DNA of 64,000 nt from Melioribacter sp. (lineage in GTDB: Bacteria; Bacteroidota; Ignavibacteria; Ignavibacteriales; Melioribacteraceae), in assembly GCA_020723965.1 (NCBI GenBank), contig DYHW01000001.1, positions 1 through 64,000 of the forward strand. Reading direction: 5' to 3'. The translations under genes were made by a program, and so were the position numbers. Below, piece by piece: positions 55,969 to 64,000 of the stretch; within the stretch, counting starts at the first letter, position 1; each line of letters opens with the position of its first letter. A model generated the notes under the pieces. It had not been told where the DNA came from, did not search any database, and saw nothing but the letters and a program-made list of their open reading frames with translations.

Positions 55969-57396
55969 TTATATTATCGTAAATCTTATCCAAGTTTTTC
56001 TTCCTTTATCTGTATAAGGCGCACCGCTTGCGAAAATAATTACATCTCCCTCACGAACTAAATCTTTCTCTTTTAACAAGTAGATCGAATCGTTAATTAC
56101 TTTTTCTTCGCTGCTAATATCTTCCATATAAAAAGGATAGACACCCCAGCAGAGGTTTAAAGTGTTGAGCGATTCAAATTTATCAGAGAACGCATAAATT
56201 GGCGCATCCGGCCGGTACATAGAAACAGAGCGCGCTTTTCTACCGAAATGCGTGAAGATCACAATTGCTGCAGCTCTGATTTGTCCGGCAATATTTACAA
56301 TTGCTCGTCCTGTAGAATCAAACAGATTGTCGGTTAAGTCTTTGGGAATTTGATATTCTATTTTTTGGTGGAGAGTCGGCTGTGCTTCTGCAGTAAGAAG
56401 AATATTATTCATAATTTTTACGGCATCAACAGGGTATTTACCTATCGAAGTTTCTCCGCTTAACATCACAACGTCAGTTCCGTCGAAAACCGCATTGGCA
56501 ATATCCGATGCTTCTGCGCGTGTAGGAACCGGATTGTGGATCATAGATTCCAGCATTTGAGTTGCGGTGATTACCAATTTGCCGATAGAATTACACTTTT
56601 TTATTATCCTTTTCTGCACAATCGGAACAATTTGCGGGGCAAGCTCAACGCCAAGATCGCCGCGGGCAACCATAATGCCATCGGCTTCATTCAGTATCGC
56701 ATCAAAGTTTTCAATTGCTTCAGGTTTTTCAATTTTTGCAATCACTGGTTTATTGAAACCTTTTTTTTGCAGCCAATCTTTTAGCAGCTTTATATCATCG
56801 GCTTTGCGAACGAACGAAAGTGCTATTAAATCAACGCGATGCTTAAGCGCAAATTCGAGATCGGCAAAATCTTTTTCCGTAACAGACAACGTGCTCAAAG
56901 CCATACCCGGAAGATTCATCCCCTTCTTCGGTTTGAGCAGACCGCCTTCGATAATTTTACAAATCACAGATCGTTCGCTTTTCTTTTTAACCTCAAGTCT
57001 GATAAGTCCGTCATCGATCAAAATTATTTCGCCTAATTGTGCATCTTCCGGAAGCTGTTTGTAGCTTGTAGAAATTTTTTCTTTTGTGCCAATCACTTCA
57101 TCGGTTGTTATCTCAATTTCATTGCCGGATTCAATTTCTATCTCAGCCCGGCTCAATTGCCCTATTCTAATTTTAGGTCCTTGAAGATCGATCAAGATTG
57201 GAATTGAAAGCGACTTACGGACGCAAATTTCGTTAATAAGATTAAAAATATGTTCGAAGAATTCATAATTGCCGTGCGAAAAATTCAAGCGGAAGGCATC
57301 GCAGCCGGCATCGATCAACGCTTCAAGTTTCTCTTTTGAATTTATTGCCGGTCCTACAGTGGCAAGTATTTTTGTTTTTGCCAATTTTTTTCCCAC
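55969..57396 (-). CDS. pyk: Pyruvate kinase
   Basis: The 475-residue product has KTKILATVGPAINSKEKLEA, RLNFSHGNYE, LIDLQGPKIRIG, the active-site Lys in VIAKIEKPEA, MVARGDLGVEL and ATQMLESMI. Start is a GTG at 57396 after a GGAAG site. It makes pyruvate and ATP from phosphoenolpyruvate in the cytosol. The C-terminal domain is present at normal length, so allosteric control is likely. Confidence 0.94.
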   Translation of the reverse strand: MGKKLAKTKILATVGPAINSKEKLEALIDAGCDAFRLNFSHGNYEFFEHIFNLINEICVRKSLSIPILIDLQGPKIRIGQLSRAEIEIESGNEIEITTDEVIGTKEKISTSYKQLPEDAQLGEIILIDDGLIRLEVKKKSERSVICKIIEGGLLKPKKGMNLPGMALSTLSVTEKDFADLEFALKHRVDLIALSFVRKADDIKLLKDWLQKKGFNKPVIAKIEKPEAIENFDAILNEADGIMVARGDLGVELAPQIVPIVQKRIIKKCNSIGKLVITATQMLESMIHNPVPTRAEASDIANAVFDGTDVVMLSGETSIGKYPVDAVKIMNNILLTAEAQPTLHQKIEYQIPKDLTDNLFDSTGRAIVNIAGQIRAAAIVIFTHFGRKARSVSMYRPDAPIYAFSDKFESLNTLNLCWGVYPFYMEDISSEEKVINDSIYLLKEKDLVREGDVIIFASGAPYTDKGRKTWIRFTII

Positions 57397-57784
57397 TTCT
57401 TCCGCTTATCCATTATTGATTTTTTTTCTACTGCCTAACTGTAAAATAATATAAAAATGAAAAAGATGTGCAGTTAGCTATTAGCTTTTGGCTGCTCGCC
57501 TGGCTTCCCGTTTCGCCTTCGTCTTGACGAAGTGGACGCGCAAGTCGAAGCTGGTCAGCAGTCAACAGTCGGCAATTAGCTTTTAGCCCTCAGCTATTAG
57601 CCATGCACTGAGCGAAGCGAAGTGAAACCGCCGGTCACTGATAACTGATCACCGATAACATTCAGCATCCAGAGATTTTGCAGTTGCTTTTAATAGAAAA
57701 TTTGTTAGTTTGTTTTTGAGGTTTTTGGGGAACTACAATTGAACCAATACATAGAGTTCAAATTCTAATTCCACGGAGGTTAGC
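57397..57784. other. 388-base gene-free region with interspersed repeat fragments
   Basis: No gene is visible. It contains repeated words of the interspersed kind: TTAGCTATTAGCTTTTGGCT, GGCAATTAGCTTTTAGCCC, AGCTATTAGCC, and a GATAACTGATCACCGATAAC string near 57640, together with an inverted fragment CGTCTTGACGAAG. The right-hand part (from about 57700) should hold the promoter for the Kelch gene, whose GGAGG site is at 57774-57778. Confidence 0.6.
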
Positions 57785-59164
57785 ATGAAGAACTTTCTGG
57801 GAATCCATGCCTTTGGCAGTAGAGTATTACTTTTCACTTTTTTTTCTACTTATTCTTTTTCCCTTGCACAAAACTACGGCGGCTGGAGACAAATAGATTC
57901 TTTAATAGAAGCCAGGTATAGTCATTCAGCAATTCAACTTGCGGATGGAAATGTACTTGTTGTGGGCGGAGCCGGAGCGAAGGACCTAAGATCTTGCGAA
58001 ATCTATGATACTTTTTTAAACCGATGGTCGGAAGCAGCTAAAACAAATTTTGTAAGAGGATCTCATCGTTTAATTATGCTTGACAGCAAACGTGTTTTGG
58101 CTGTTGGTTCGTCGGTAACTAAGTCAGCCGAAATCTACGATCTTTCCTCAAATAAATGGATATTGACCGATTCGTTGAAAGTTAGAAAAGGATCAGGTGA
58201 TCACCAGATAGTAAAATTATTAGATGGGAGAATCTTAGTTATAGGCGGCTATACTTTTGATTATCGGGAATTAGAAAAACAAACCCTTAGGATGTGTGAA
58301 GTGTATGATGAAAAAACGGGGAAGTGGAATTTAGTTGATTCATTGAAAACACCTAGACACTCTCATAGCGCAACATTATTGAAAGACGGAAGAGTATTAG
58401 TTACTGGTGGTAGAAATTTTACAAGTGTACTTAGAACTTGTGAAATATATGATCCTAATACGAATAAATGGACAGATGCAGCGCCAATGAACATAGCAAG
58501 AGAAAATCCCAGTGCCGTCCTATTGCCAAGTGGTAAAGTCTTTGTTGGTAATGAACTATACAATTCTCTCACAAATACATGGACATTATTAGATAGTCTC
58601 CAATCAAGTAAAACTAGTGGAATAGCTTTTATCATTGACGATAGAAACATTCTTATTGTTGGCTCAGATTCTTATCAAACACTTAAATGGGAAATTTATG
58701 ATTATGTTGAATTTAAGTCGAAATATGTTGGTGCTGTGAACACAAACAGTTTTTCGAACACTATAGCTCAGTTGAAAGACGGACGTGTGTTGGTCAGTGG
58801 TGGCATAACACTTGAATATTACCCTTTGATTAAGCAGGTTAAAAGATGTTGGATATTTGGTAAAAACTTTACTGGTGTTGAGGGGGTCATTGCTCAAGCA
58901 GATAATGACGTTTTCTTTCAAAATTACCCCAACCCCTTCAACCCAGTAACAAGAATTAGTTTTTCAATCCCGCAGAAGAGCCAAATCAAACTAAAAGTTT
59001 TTGATGTGCTTGGAAGAGAAATTTCTCTTCTTGCAGACGGAGTTTATGAAGCGGGCAAATATGAAGTTGAATTCAACGCAAGTAATTTACCAAGCGGAGT
59101 TTATTTTTATAATCTCACAACTGCAAGCGGTTCGTTCACGAAGAAGATGATGGTGATCAAGTAA
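57785..59164 (+). CDS. Secreted Kelch-repeat protein with type IX sorting domain
   Basis: The 459-residue product has an N-terminal signal (to about 28, FSLAQ), then about six Kelch-like units, each with GRILVIGGY-type strands and CEIYDPNTNKW, from about residue 30 to 360, forming a beta-propeller. The last 80 residues are a type IX sorting domain (FFQNYPNPFNPVTRISFSIP, ending in KKMMVIK). It is expected on the cell surface. Strong GGAGG site upstream. A truncated copy of part of it lies just downstream at 59215. Confidence 0.87.
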   Translation: MKNFLGIHAFGSRVLLFTFFSTYSFSLAQNYGGWRQIDSLIEARYSHSAIQLADGNVLVVGGAGAKDLRSCEIYDTFLNRWSEAAKTNFVRGSHRLIMLDSKRVLAVGSSVTKSAEIYDLSSNKWILTDSLKVRKGSGDHQIVKLLDGRILVIGGYTFDYRELEKQTLRMCEVYDEKTGKWNLVDSLKTPRHSHSATLLKDGRVLVTGGRNFTSVLRTCEIYDPNTNKWTDAAPMNIARENPSAVLLPSGKVFVGNELYNSLTNTWTLLDSLQSSKTSGIAFIIDDRNILIVGSDSYQTLKWEIYDYVEFKSKYVGAVNTNSFSNTIAQLKDGRVLVSGGITLEYYPLIKQVKRCWIFGKNFTGVEGVIAQADNDVFFQNYPNPFNPVTRISFSIPQKSQIKLKVFDVLGREISLLADGVYEAGKYEVEFNASNLPSGVYFYNLTTASGSFTKKMMVIK

Positions 59165-59214
59165 CTACCGCATCGGCCAGTCTTCCCCAAAAGCCGTGGT
59201 TGGTTAAACTGACT

Positions 59215-59304
59215 AACCCTTAGGATGTGTGAAGTCTATGATGAAAAAAACGGGGAGTAGAATTTTGCCGTTTCATTGAAAACACCCTAGCGCAAAATTA
59301 TTGA
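59215..59304 (+). pseudogene. Degenerate fragment duplicated from the Kelch gene
   Basis: About 90 bases repeat the interior of the upstream Kelch gene (near 58283-58386): AACCCTTAGGATGTGTGAAG, then TATGATGAAAAAA, CATTGAAAACACC and TTATTGA. The copy has an extra A, several substitutions and a deletion of about ten bases, so it is not translatable as a repeat unit. It looks like debris of a partial duplication or of a lost paralogue. Confidence 0.8.
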
Positions 59305-59368
59305 TAACTGCCATATTGATCATGACAAGTAGAGATCAGAGCGGCAAAAGCAAATAAATAAAAAAAAC

Positions 59369-59650
59369 TTAATTATAATTTTCAAAAGATTTTTTCTTAT
59401 CCCTAAAAAGAAAAAAGAGAATTGCAGCGCTTAAAATCGTCATTCCGATAATTGCAGCGCTCAGATCCAGCCCCCATACAAATCTATCTACCCATACTTT
59501 TTGCGTCATTTCCGGAAAGAGTTCATCCTTTGTCTCAAGAAGAACTTGAGTTTTAGTGAATATTTCTCCACCGTATAACTGCCAAATGATAAGTGAGGCA
59601 ATAATGATTATCGTTGTAGATATCAAAACAATTTTTTGTTCCTTATTCAT
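59369..59650 (-). CDS. Small membrane protein of unknown function
   Basis: The ATG at 59650 (MNKEQKIVLIS) was chosen; a TTG eight codons earlier was rejected. The 93-residue product has two membrane helices (about 7-25 and 63-85), with a soluble loop containing ELFPEMTQKVWVDRFVWG between them and a Lys-rich tail (FRDKKKSFENYN). No family recognised. It stands alone, divergent from sucC. Confidence 0.55.
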   Translation of the reverse strand: MNKEQKIVLISTTIIIIASLIIWQLYGGEIFTKTQVLLETKDELFPEMTQKVWVDRFVWGLDLSAAIIGMTILSAAILFFLFRDKKKSFENYN

Positions 59651-59791
59651 TTTGATTCTTATTTTATAAAACAAAAATAATTTTATACTGAAACGAAATT
59701 TGTCTTCTCTAAGTTCCTTTGAATCTGATGATTAAATGAGTTAATTTTTCAGCAGTCATAATAATAAATTTGTATAAGTTAAAGGGTAATC

Positions 59792-61018
59792 ATGAAAATA
59801 CACGAATATCAAGCGAAAGAAGTTTTGAAAAAATACGGCGTGCCGGTTCAGGATGGAATTGCAATTAAAGATATTTCCGAATTTGACGATGCAATTACAG
59901 AGTTACAAAGGCGCGGAATAAGTCAGTTTGTTGTGAAATCGCAGATCCACGCTGGCGGAAGAGGAAAGGGAAAACTATACAATCCAAACAATAAAGAGGA
60001 ATTAGTGCTTGAAGGCGGTGTAAAGTTTACAACAGATGTTCTAAAAGCTAAAGAGTATGCTGTAAAAATGTTGGGAAATCTTCTTGTTACTCATCAAACC
60101 GGTAGTGAAGGAAAAATTGTAAAAACGCTTTTTATTACAGAAGGGCTCGATTATAAAAAAGAATTGTATTTAGGAATTTTGCTTGACCGCGCTGTTTCTA
60201 AAAACGTAATTATGGCTTCAACCGAAGGGGGCGTTGAAATTGAAAAAGTTGCAGAAGAAACTCCTGAAAAAATAATTAAAGAATGGATTGATCCCTCTGC
60301 CGGTTTGCATGCATATCAAGCGCGCAAACTTGCTTTCGGGTTGGGTCTTGAAGGCGCTGCATTCAAAAATTTTATCCCCTTCATTTTGAAATTATATAAA
60401 GCTTATGAAGAAACGGATTCTTCCATGCTCGAAATAAATCCCCTGATCATAACTAACGATGATCTCATTTTAGCTCTTGACGCAAAAATGAATTTTGACG
60501 ATAACGCATTGTACCGCCATCCGGAAATTGTTGAATATCGTGATCTTGACGAAGAAGACCCGCTCGAAATAGAAGCTTCCAAATACAATCTAAATTACAT
60601 CAAGCTTGATGGGAATGTTGGCTGCATGGTTAACGGCGCCGGACTAGCAATGGCAACAATGGATATTATAAAACTTGCCGGCGGAGAACCAGCAAACTTT
60701 TTAGATGTTGGCGGCGGGGCAAATAAAGAAACTGTTGCAAACGGATTCAAAATTATTTTGTCTGACCCAAATGTTAAAGCAATACTAATAAACATCTTTG
60801 GCGGAATTGTTCGATGCGACCGCGTTGCACAAGGCGTAATTGATGCTGTTAAAGAGATGGCTGTTCAAGTTCCTGTTGTTGTTCGCCTTGAAGGAACCAA
60901 CGCAGTTGAAGCAAAAGAACTTTTAGAAAATTCCGGTTTGAATTTTGAAGTAGCGCTTAGTTTGCAAGATGCGGCTCAAAAAGTTACTTCTGTTTTAACT
61001 TACGAAACTTTTGCCTAA
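59792..61018 (+). CDS. sucC: Succinate-CoA ligase (ADP-forming), beta subunit
   Basis: The 408-residue product has the ATP-grasp N-terminus MKIHEYQAKEVLKKYGVPVQ, the loop QIHAGGRGKGK, EINPLIITNDDLILALDAK, and the C-terminal ligase part VGCMVNGAGLAMATMDIIKL, FGGIVRCDRVAQGV. It works with SucD in the TCA cycle, making ATP from succinyl-CoA. sucD, usually next, is not in the flanking genes. Confidence 0.93.
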   Translation: MKIHEYQAKEVLKKYGVPVQDGIAIKDISEFDDAITELQRRGISQFVVKSQIHAGGRGKGKLYNPNNKEELVLEGGVKFTTDVLKAKEYAVKMLGNLLVTHQTGSEGKIVKTLFITEGLDYKKELYLGILLDRAVSKNVIMASTEGGVEIEKVAEETPEKIIKEWIDPSAGLHAYQARKLAFGLGLEGAAFKNFIPFILKLYKAYEETDSSMLEINPLIITNDDLILALDAKMNFDDNALYRHPEIVEYRDLDEEDPLEIEASKYNLNYIKLDGNVGCMVNGAGLAMATMDIIKLAGGEPANFLDVGGGANKETVANGFKIILSDPNVKAILINIFGGIVRCDRVAQGVIDAVKEMAVQVPVVVRLEGTNAVEAKELLENSGLNFEVALSLQDAAQKVTSVLTYETFA

Positions 61019-61037
61019 TTGTATTTGTTAAGAATAG

Positions 61038-61075
61038 AAACCCGGTTCCTTTCTCGGCTGGGTTTAAAACTTTTT
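61038..61075 (+). terminator. Weak hairpin after sucC
   Basis: AAACCCGG and CTGGGTTT-like arms (AAACCC / GGGTTT, six pairs) flank a 16-base loop, with a short T-run a few bases further on. Its strength as a terminator is uncertain. Confidence 0.45.
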
Positions 61076-61085
61076 GATAGAAATT

Positions 61086-61457
61086 ATGATCGAAATAAAA
61101 ATAACAATAGACAGCGCATTAGCTCTTCTGCTTGAGAGGATGAAATTCGAACTACGCCTCAGGCAAAAGTCGGGAATGATCTCCCGCGGACTTCGGTTAG
61201 AGGATCTTTCTTACAAAGAACTACTTCCGATTGTCGAATCTTCTCTATTCGATACAGTTTGGTTGCTTCCTCTAGAACTAATAACCTCTGAAACAAACCT
61301 CACGCAAATTATAACTAGCTCTGTACGAGCATTATCCAGAGTTTTTAAGAGAGAAGAATTTACTCTTTACAGCGAAAGGCAAGTTAAAAATATTATTCTC
61401 CCTGTTCAAAAATATCTTTCACTTTATACACAAACTAAGCAATATTCTCAGAACTGA
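61086..61457 (+). CDS. Hypothetical helical protein
   Basis: The ATG at 61086 was preferred over a TTG at 61074. The 123-residue product is mostly helical with many Leu and charged residues (LALLLERMKFELRLRQKSGM, LRLEDLSYKELLPIVESSLF). No signal, membrane segment or known motif. Poor ribosome binding site. It lies 67 bases after sucC. Confidence 0.4.
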   Translation: MIEIKITIDSALALLLERMKFELRLRQKSGMISRGLRLEDLSYKELLPIVESSLFDTVWLLPLELITSETNLTQIITSSVRALSRVFKREEFTLYSERQVKNIILPVQKYLSLYTQTKQYSQN

Positions 61458-61587
61458 TCGGTTGCCGGGCATGAAGCCCATATTAAAAACATATTTAACA
61501 AATTATAATAAGACAAAAACATACTTTGCTCTATCTAATAAGAGCGAAAAAATTGTAATCGGAAGAGAGATTTCTTGACAGGCAAAG

Positions 61588-62778
61588 ATGATAAACAGAA
61601 ATGGAGTTAATGAAAATATTATTCTTGCAAAGCAGCAGTTTGAAAAATGTTTTGGGGTTTCAAACAACATTTCAATTGCAATTTGTCCGGCAAGCGTAAT
61701 TCTTCTTGGAGATCATACTCATTATAATGAGGGCATTTTAATTTCCACTTGTGTTAACAGCTATTGGACTGCAATTATTAGAAAGAGAAAAGATATTTCT
61801 ATTAGCTTTGCTTCAACAGGTTCTGAAAAAATTTATAGAACAACACTCGATAAGATTGATCTAAACAATAATGAAGCATTCATTTTGCTGCTCGGGTTAA
61901 CAAAAATTCTTTACGATGAAGGATTGCTGCATTTCGGTTTCGACTGCGTTATTTCTTCTGACGTGCCGGATTGTTTGGGGCTGGGTTCATGGGCGGCAAT
62001 GCAAGTCGCTTTCTTAAATAATCTGAATAAAGTATTTTCATTTCCTTTTGAAGAGGTTCAGCTTCTCGGGTTAATTCACAAAAATGAGCTTAACATCTTA
62101 GGAAAAATTTCGAATATTGCACATCACTACACAGCACAATTTGGAAAAGAAAATAAATTATTCTTTATGGATCTTAGAAGTAAGAAGTATCAATCATTTT
62201 CTTTTGGCAATAGAAATTTTGCTCTGATCGTTTGCGATAGTGGAGAAAAAATTATTGATCCGCAAAAAATTTGTAATGAAAGAATAGAAGAGTGCGAAGT
62301 GGGAGTTAAGGGGCTGCGTCTATACGTTTGGGGAATTAAAAATTTACGCGATGTAGAAGAAGATTTTCTGCTAAAGCATTACCATATGCTGCCCAAGAAA
62401 ATTTTCAGCAGAGTATTTTATAATGTGAAGGAAAGGAAAAGAACTGAAATTGCTTTAAAATTTTTTAAAAAAAATCTTTTTGAAAAATTTGGTGCATTAA
62501 TAAGTGAATCGCACTGGGGATTATCGAAAGATTATGAAATAAGCGGAGAGAAAAGTGATTATCTTGTAACAGAGGCGGTAAAGCTGCCTGGTACTTTGTG
62601 TTCGAAGATGATCAGTTGTTCTCCTTTGAGATGTACCTTTAATTTTGTTGAAGAAAAATTAGCCGATAACTTTATAGAAAAGATAAATAAATTGTTTTAC
62701 ATCCAGTTTCAAAATGAACTTCGTATTTATAAATTCAGACCTACCGGAGGAGTAAAAAAATCACGCTCAAAAAGTTAG
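61588..62778 (+). CDS. Degenerate galactokinase-like GHMP family protein
   Basis: The 396-residue product follows the galactokinase fold in order, but its signatures are altered. The first motif, usually GRVNLIGEHTDYN, reads ASVILLGDHTHYN (35-47), losing the Arg and the sugar-binding Asp. The glycine-serine motif, usually GLSSSAA, is GLGSWAA (131-137). The catalytic Asp of the MDQ motif is His179 (IAHHYTAQFGK). The third motif is unrecognisable (KLPGTLCSKMIS). It is therefore probably not an active galactokinase; a regulatory role, as for yeast Gal3, or binding of another ligand is an inference. No gal genes are adjacent. Confidence 0.7.
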   Translation: MINRNGVNENIILAKQQFEKCFGVSNNISIAICPASVILLGDHTHYNEGILISTCVNSYWTAIIRKRKDISISFASTGSEKIYRTTLDKIDLNNNEAFILLLGLTKILYDEGLLHFGFDCVISSDVPDCLGLGSWAAMQVAFLNNLNKVFSFPFEEVQLLGLIHKNELNILGKISNIAHHYTAQFGKENKLFFMDLRSKKYQSFSFGNRNFALIVCDSGEKIIDPQKICNERIEECEVGVKGLRLYVWGIKNLRDVEEDFLLKHYHMLPKKIFSRVFYNVKERKRTEIALKFFKKNLFEKFGALISESHWGLSKDYEISGEKSDYLVTEAVKLPGTLCSKMISCSPLRCTFNFVEEKLADNFIEKINKLFYIQFQNELRIYKFRPTGGVKKSRSKS

Positions 62779-62890
62779 AAAATCTTCAACATTAGAAGCT
62801 TTCGCGTACGTAAACAATCTGCAACACAAATTCAACTTGATTTTCACTTTTGTTCGCTATACATTTTCTATAGAATAATGTGGAGTATAG

Positions 62891-64000
62891 ATGAGTTTTT
62901 CCGAAAACTTTCTGAATGATGACTATGATTCGATTTTCGATGAGGAAGAAGTCAAAAGAAAGATAGAAAGCTGCAAAGAATATATAAATAAAGGGCAAAC
63001 ATTCAGCTCTCTCGATTTGCTCGAAGATGCTATCGAATTGTGTATCGAGTACGATATGATTGATGACGGCTTATTTCTAGTTGAAGCCGTTCTAAGCGCA
63101 ACGCCATACAATTCCGAAATTTGGCAATACAAAGGAATACTTCTCAATAATTCATTCATTTTTGAAGAAGCTTACAGTTGTTTCGAGAAATCTCTTTCGC
63201 TAAATCCCACCGATGTGGAAACTTACATTAACAAATCAATTGCCGAAGATAATCTCGGTATGTACGATGAAGCTCTTCTATCACTAAAAAAAGCTTTGGA
63301 AATTGAACCGAACAATTCAGAAACATTGTTCAGCTTAGGGTTACTTTACCAAAAGAAAGAAAAATATGCAGAGGCGATCGATTATTTTATAAAGTCGATT
63401 GCCGAAGACCCTGAATATCTCGAAGCATGGTACGAATTAGGATATTGTTACGAAAACTCTGATCAACTTGATAAAGCTCTTGACGCCTACGAAAAATATT
63501 TAGAAATAGACCCGAACAGTTTTACCGGGTGGTATAACAAAGGAATTGTGTTGTTGAGAATGGAACATTTTGAAAAAGCGATAAATTGTTTTGAGCTTTC
63601 GATTGCGCTGCGTGAAGATTTTTCAAGTTCATGGTTCAATGTTTCATTTGCTTATTCCCAAATTGGAAGAATTAGTGATGCAATGAACGGATACAAAAGA
63701 GCATTTGAACTTGACCCGACAGATGAAACTATACTTTATAATCTTGGACAGATCTATGAAGATATTGGAGCGTATCCTCAAGCAATTAAGTGTTACAGCG
63801 AGGCAATTAAATTAGATGCAGAATATTTCGAAGCATATCTTGCCCGCGGTAATTGTTATGATTTTATAGGAAAGTATCAGCTTGCACTGAAAGATTTTAA
63901 TTATGCAGTGTCTCTTACAGGAAATATTGAAGATGCATGGTTTGCTAAAGCCGATCTCGAATATTCGATTGGGCAGCTCCATGATTCTATAGACAGTTAT
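62891..64000 (+). CDS. TPR-repeat protein (runs off right edge)
   Basis: From an ATG at 62891 with GGAG upstream, the frame stays open to the window end (370 codons seen). After an acidic start (NDDYDSIFDEEEVKRKIESC) there are about nine 34-residue tetratricopeptide repeats, for example AWYELGYCYENSDQLDKALD, AYEKYLEIDP and NLGQIYEDIGAYPQAIKCYS. No signal peptide. TPR proteins act as protein-binding scaffolds. The partner is unknown; the C-terminus is outside the window. Confidence 0.85.
   Translation, partial: MSFSENFLNDDYDSIFDEEEVKRKIESCKEYINKGQTFSSLDLLEDAIELCIEYDMIDDGLFLVEAVLSATPYNSEIWQYKGILLNNSFIFEEAYSCFEKSLSLNPTDVETYINKSIAEDNLGMYDEALLSLKKALEIEPNNSETLFSLGLLYQKKEKYAEAIDYFIKSIAEDPEYLEAWYELGYCYENSDQLDKALDAYEKYLEIDPNSFTGWYNKGIVLLRMEHFEKAINCFELSIALREDFSSSWFNVSFAYSQIGRISDAMNGYKRAFELDPTDETILYNLGQIYEDIGAYPQAIKCYSEAIKLDAEYFEAYLARGNCYDFIGKYQLALKDFNYAVSLTGNIEDAWFAKADLEYSIGQLHDSIDSY

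Noticed and set aside
57475..57640. CRISPR-like repeats
   Set aside because: The repeated words vary in length and spacing with no regular spacers; they are ordinary interspersed repeats, and no cas gene is present.

Overview
The window looks like a chromosomal segment of an Ignavibacteria-type bacterium (Bacteroidota/Chlorobi group, Melioribacter/Ignavibacterium-like). The evidence is type IX secretion C-terminal sorting domains of the NYPNPFNP form on two proteins, a PorV/PorQ-family outer-membrane protein, DUF5686 and Wzi-family outer-membrane proteins, many PAS-rich sensor kinases, low GC content and AT-rich intergenic DNA with interspersed palindromic repeats. I saw no rRNA, tRNA, CRISPR array or complete insertion sequence. 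The left edge cuts a tyrosine recombinase and the right edge cuts a TPR protein.

Layout. 1-4430: integrase start, a DoxX-like membrane protein, a 38-residue membrane peptide, a POT-family peptide transporter and a Wzi-like barrel. 4557-12854: a signalling block of three multi-PAS histidine kinases and two response regulators. 13020-18380: a secreted GH13 amylase, a DUF5686 protein and a TIGR01777 epimerase. 18389-20601: three pilin-like genes without leader peptides. 20844-27766: a membrane methyltransferase, an amidase, a 165-bp inverted-repeat element, a broken four-helix-bundle gene, cytochrome c, class II aldolase, Aat, DUF2721 and CBS genes. 28035-34590: Xaa-Pro aminopeptidase, proline-dehydrogenase-like enzyme, HOGA1-like aldolase, AGXT-like aminotransferase and ALDH4A1-like dehydrogenase, all on the minus strand. 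34879-44510: a Tat-exported metallo-hydrolase, phosphoglycerate mutase, PorV/PorQ, a TonB receptor, and rseP with dxr. 44629-46541: two exported proteins with a shared haem-binding motif. 46585-51991: nitronate monooxygenase, a nucleotidyltransferase, and metK with ahcY. 52116-54769: an overlapping four-gene signalling operon. 54877-64000: amrS, pyruvate kinase, a secreted Kelch protein with a broken partial copy, sucC, a degenerate galactokinase and TPR repeats.

The most interesting unit is the minus-strand set at 28035-34590. Its enzymes match, step for step, the animal route for trans-4-hydroxy-L-proline breakdown: imino acid release from peptides, oxidation by a PRODH-type flavoenzyme, oxidation by an ALDH4A1-type dehydrogenase, cleavage of 4-hydroxy-2-oxoglutarate by a HOGA1-type aldolase, and glyoxylate transamination by AGXT. 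The aldolase carries the HOGA1-type GSNGE loop and lacks the DapA arginine. The proline-dehydrogenase-like enzyme has Leu where proline-specific enzymes have the substrate-contacting Tyr. This points to hydroxyproline (collagen-type peptide) use. The remaining step, 4-hydroxyglutamate transamination, would have to come from a gene elsewhere or from AGXT itself.

Other points of interest are the signalling operon with long gene overlaps, the catalytically degraded GHMP kinase, the leaderless pilin-like operon and the pair of haem-motif surface proteins.
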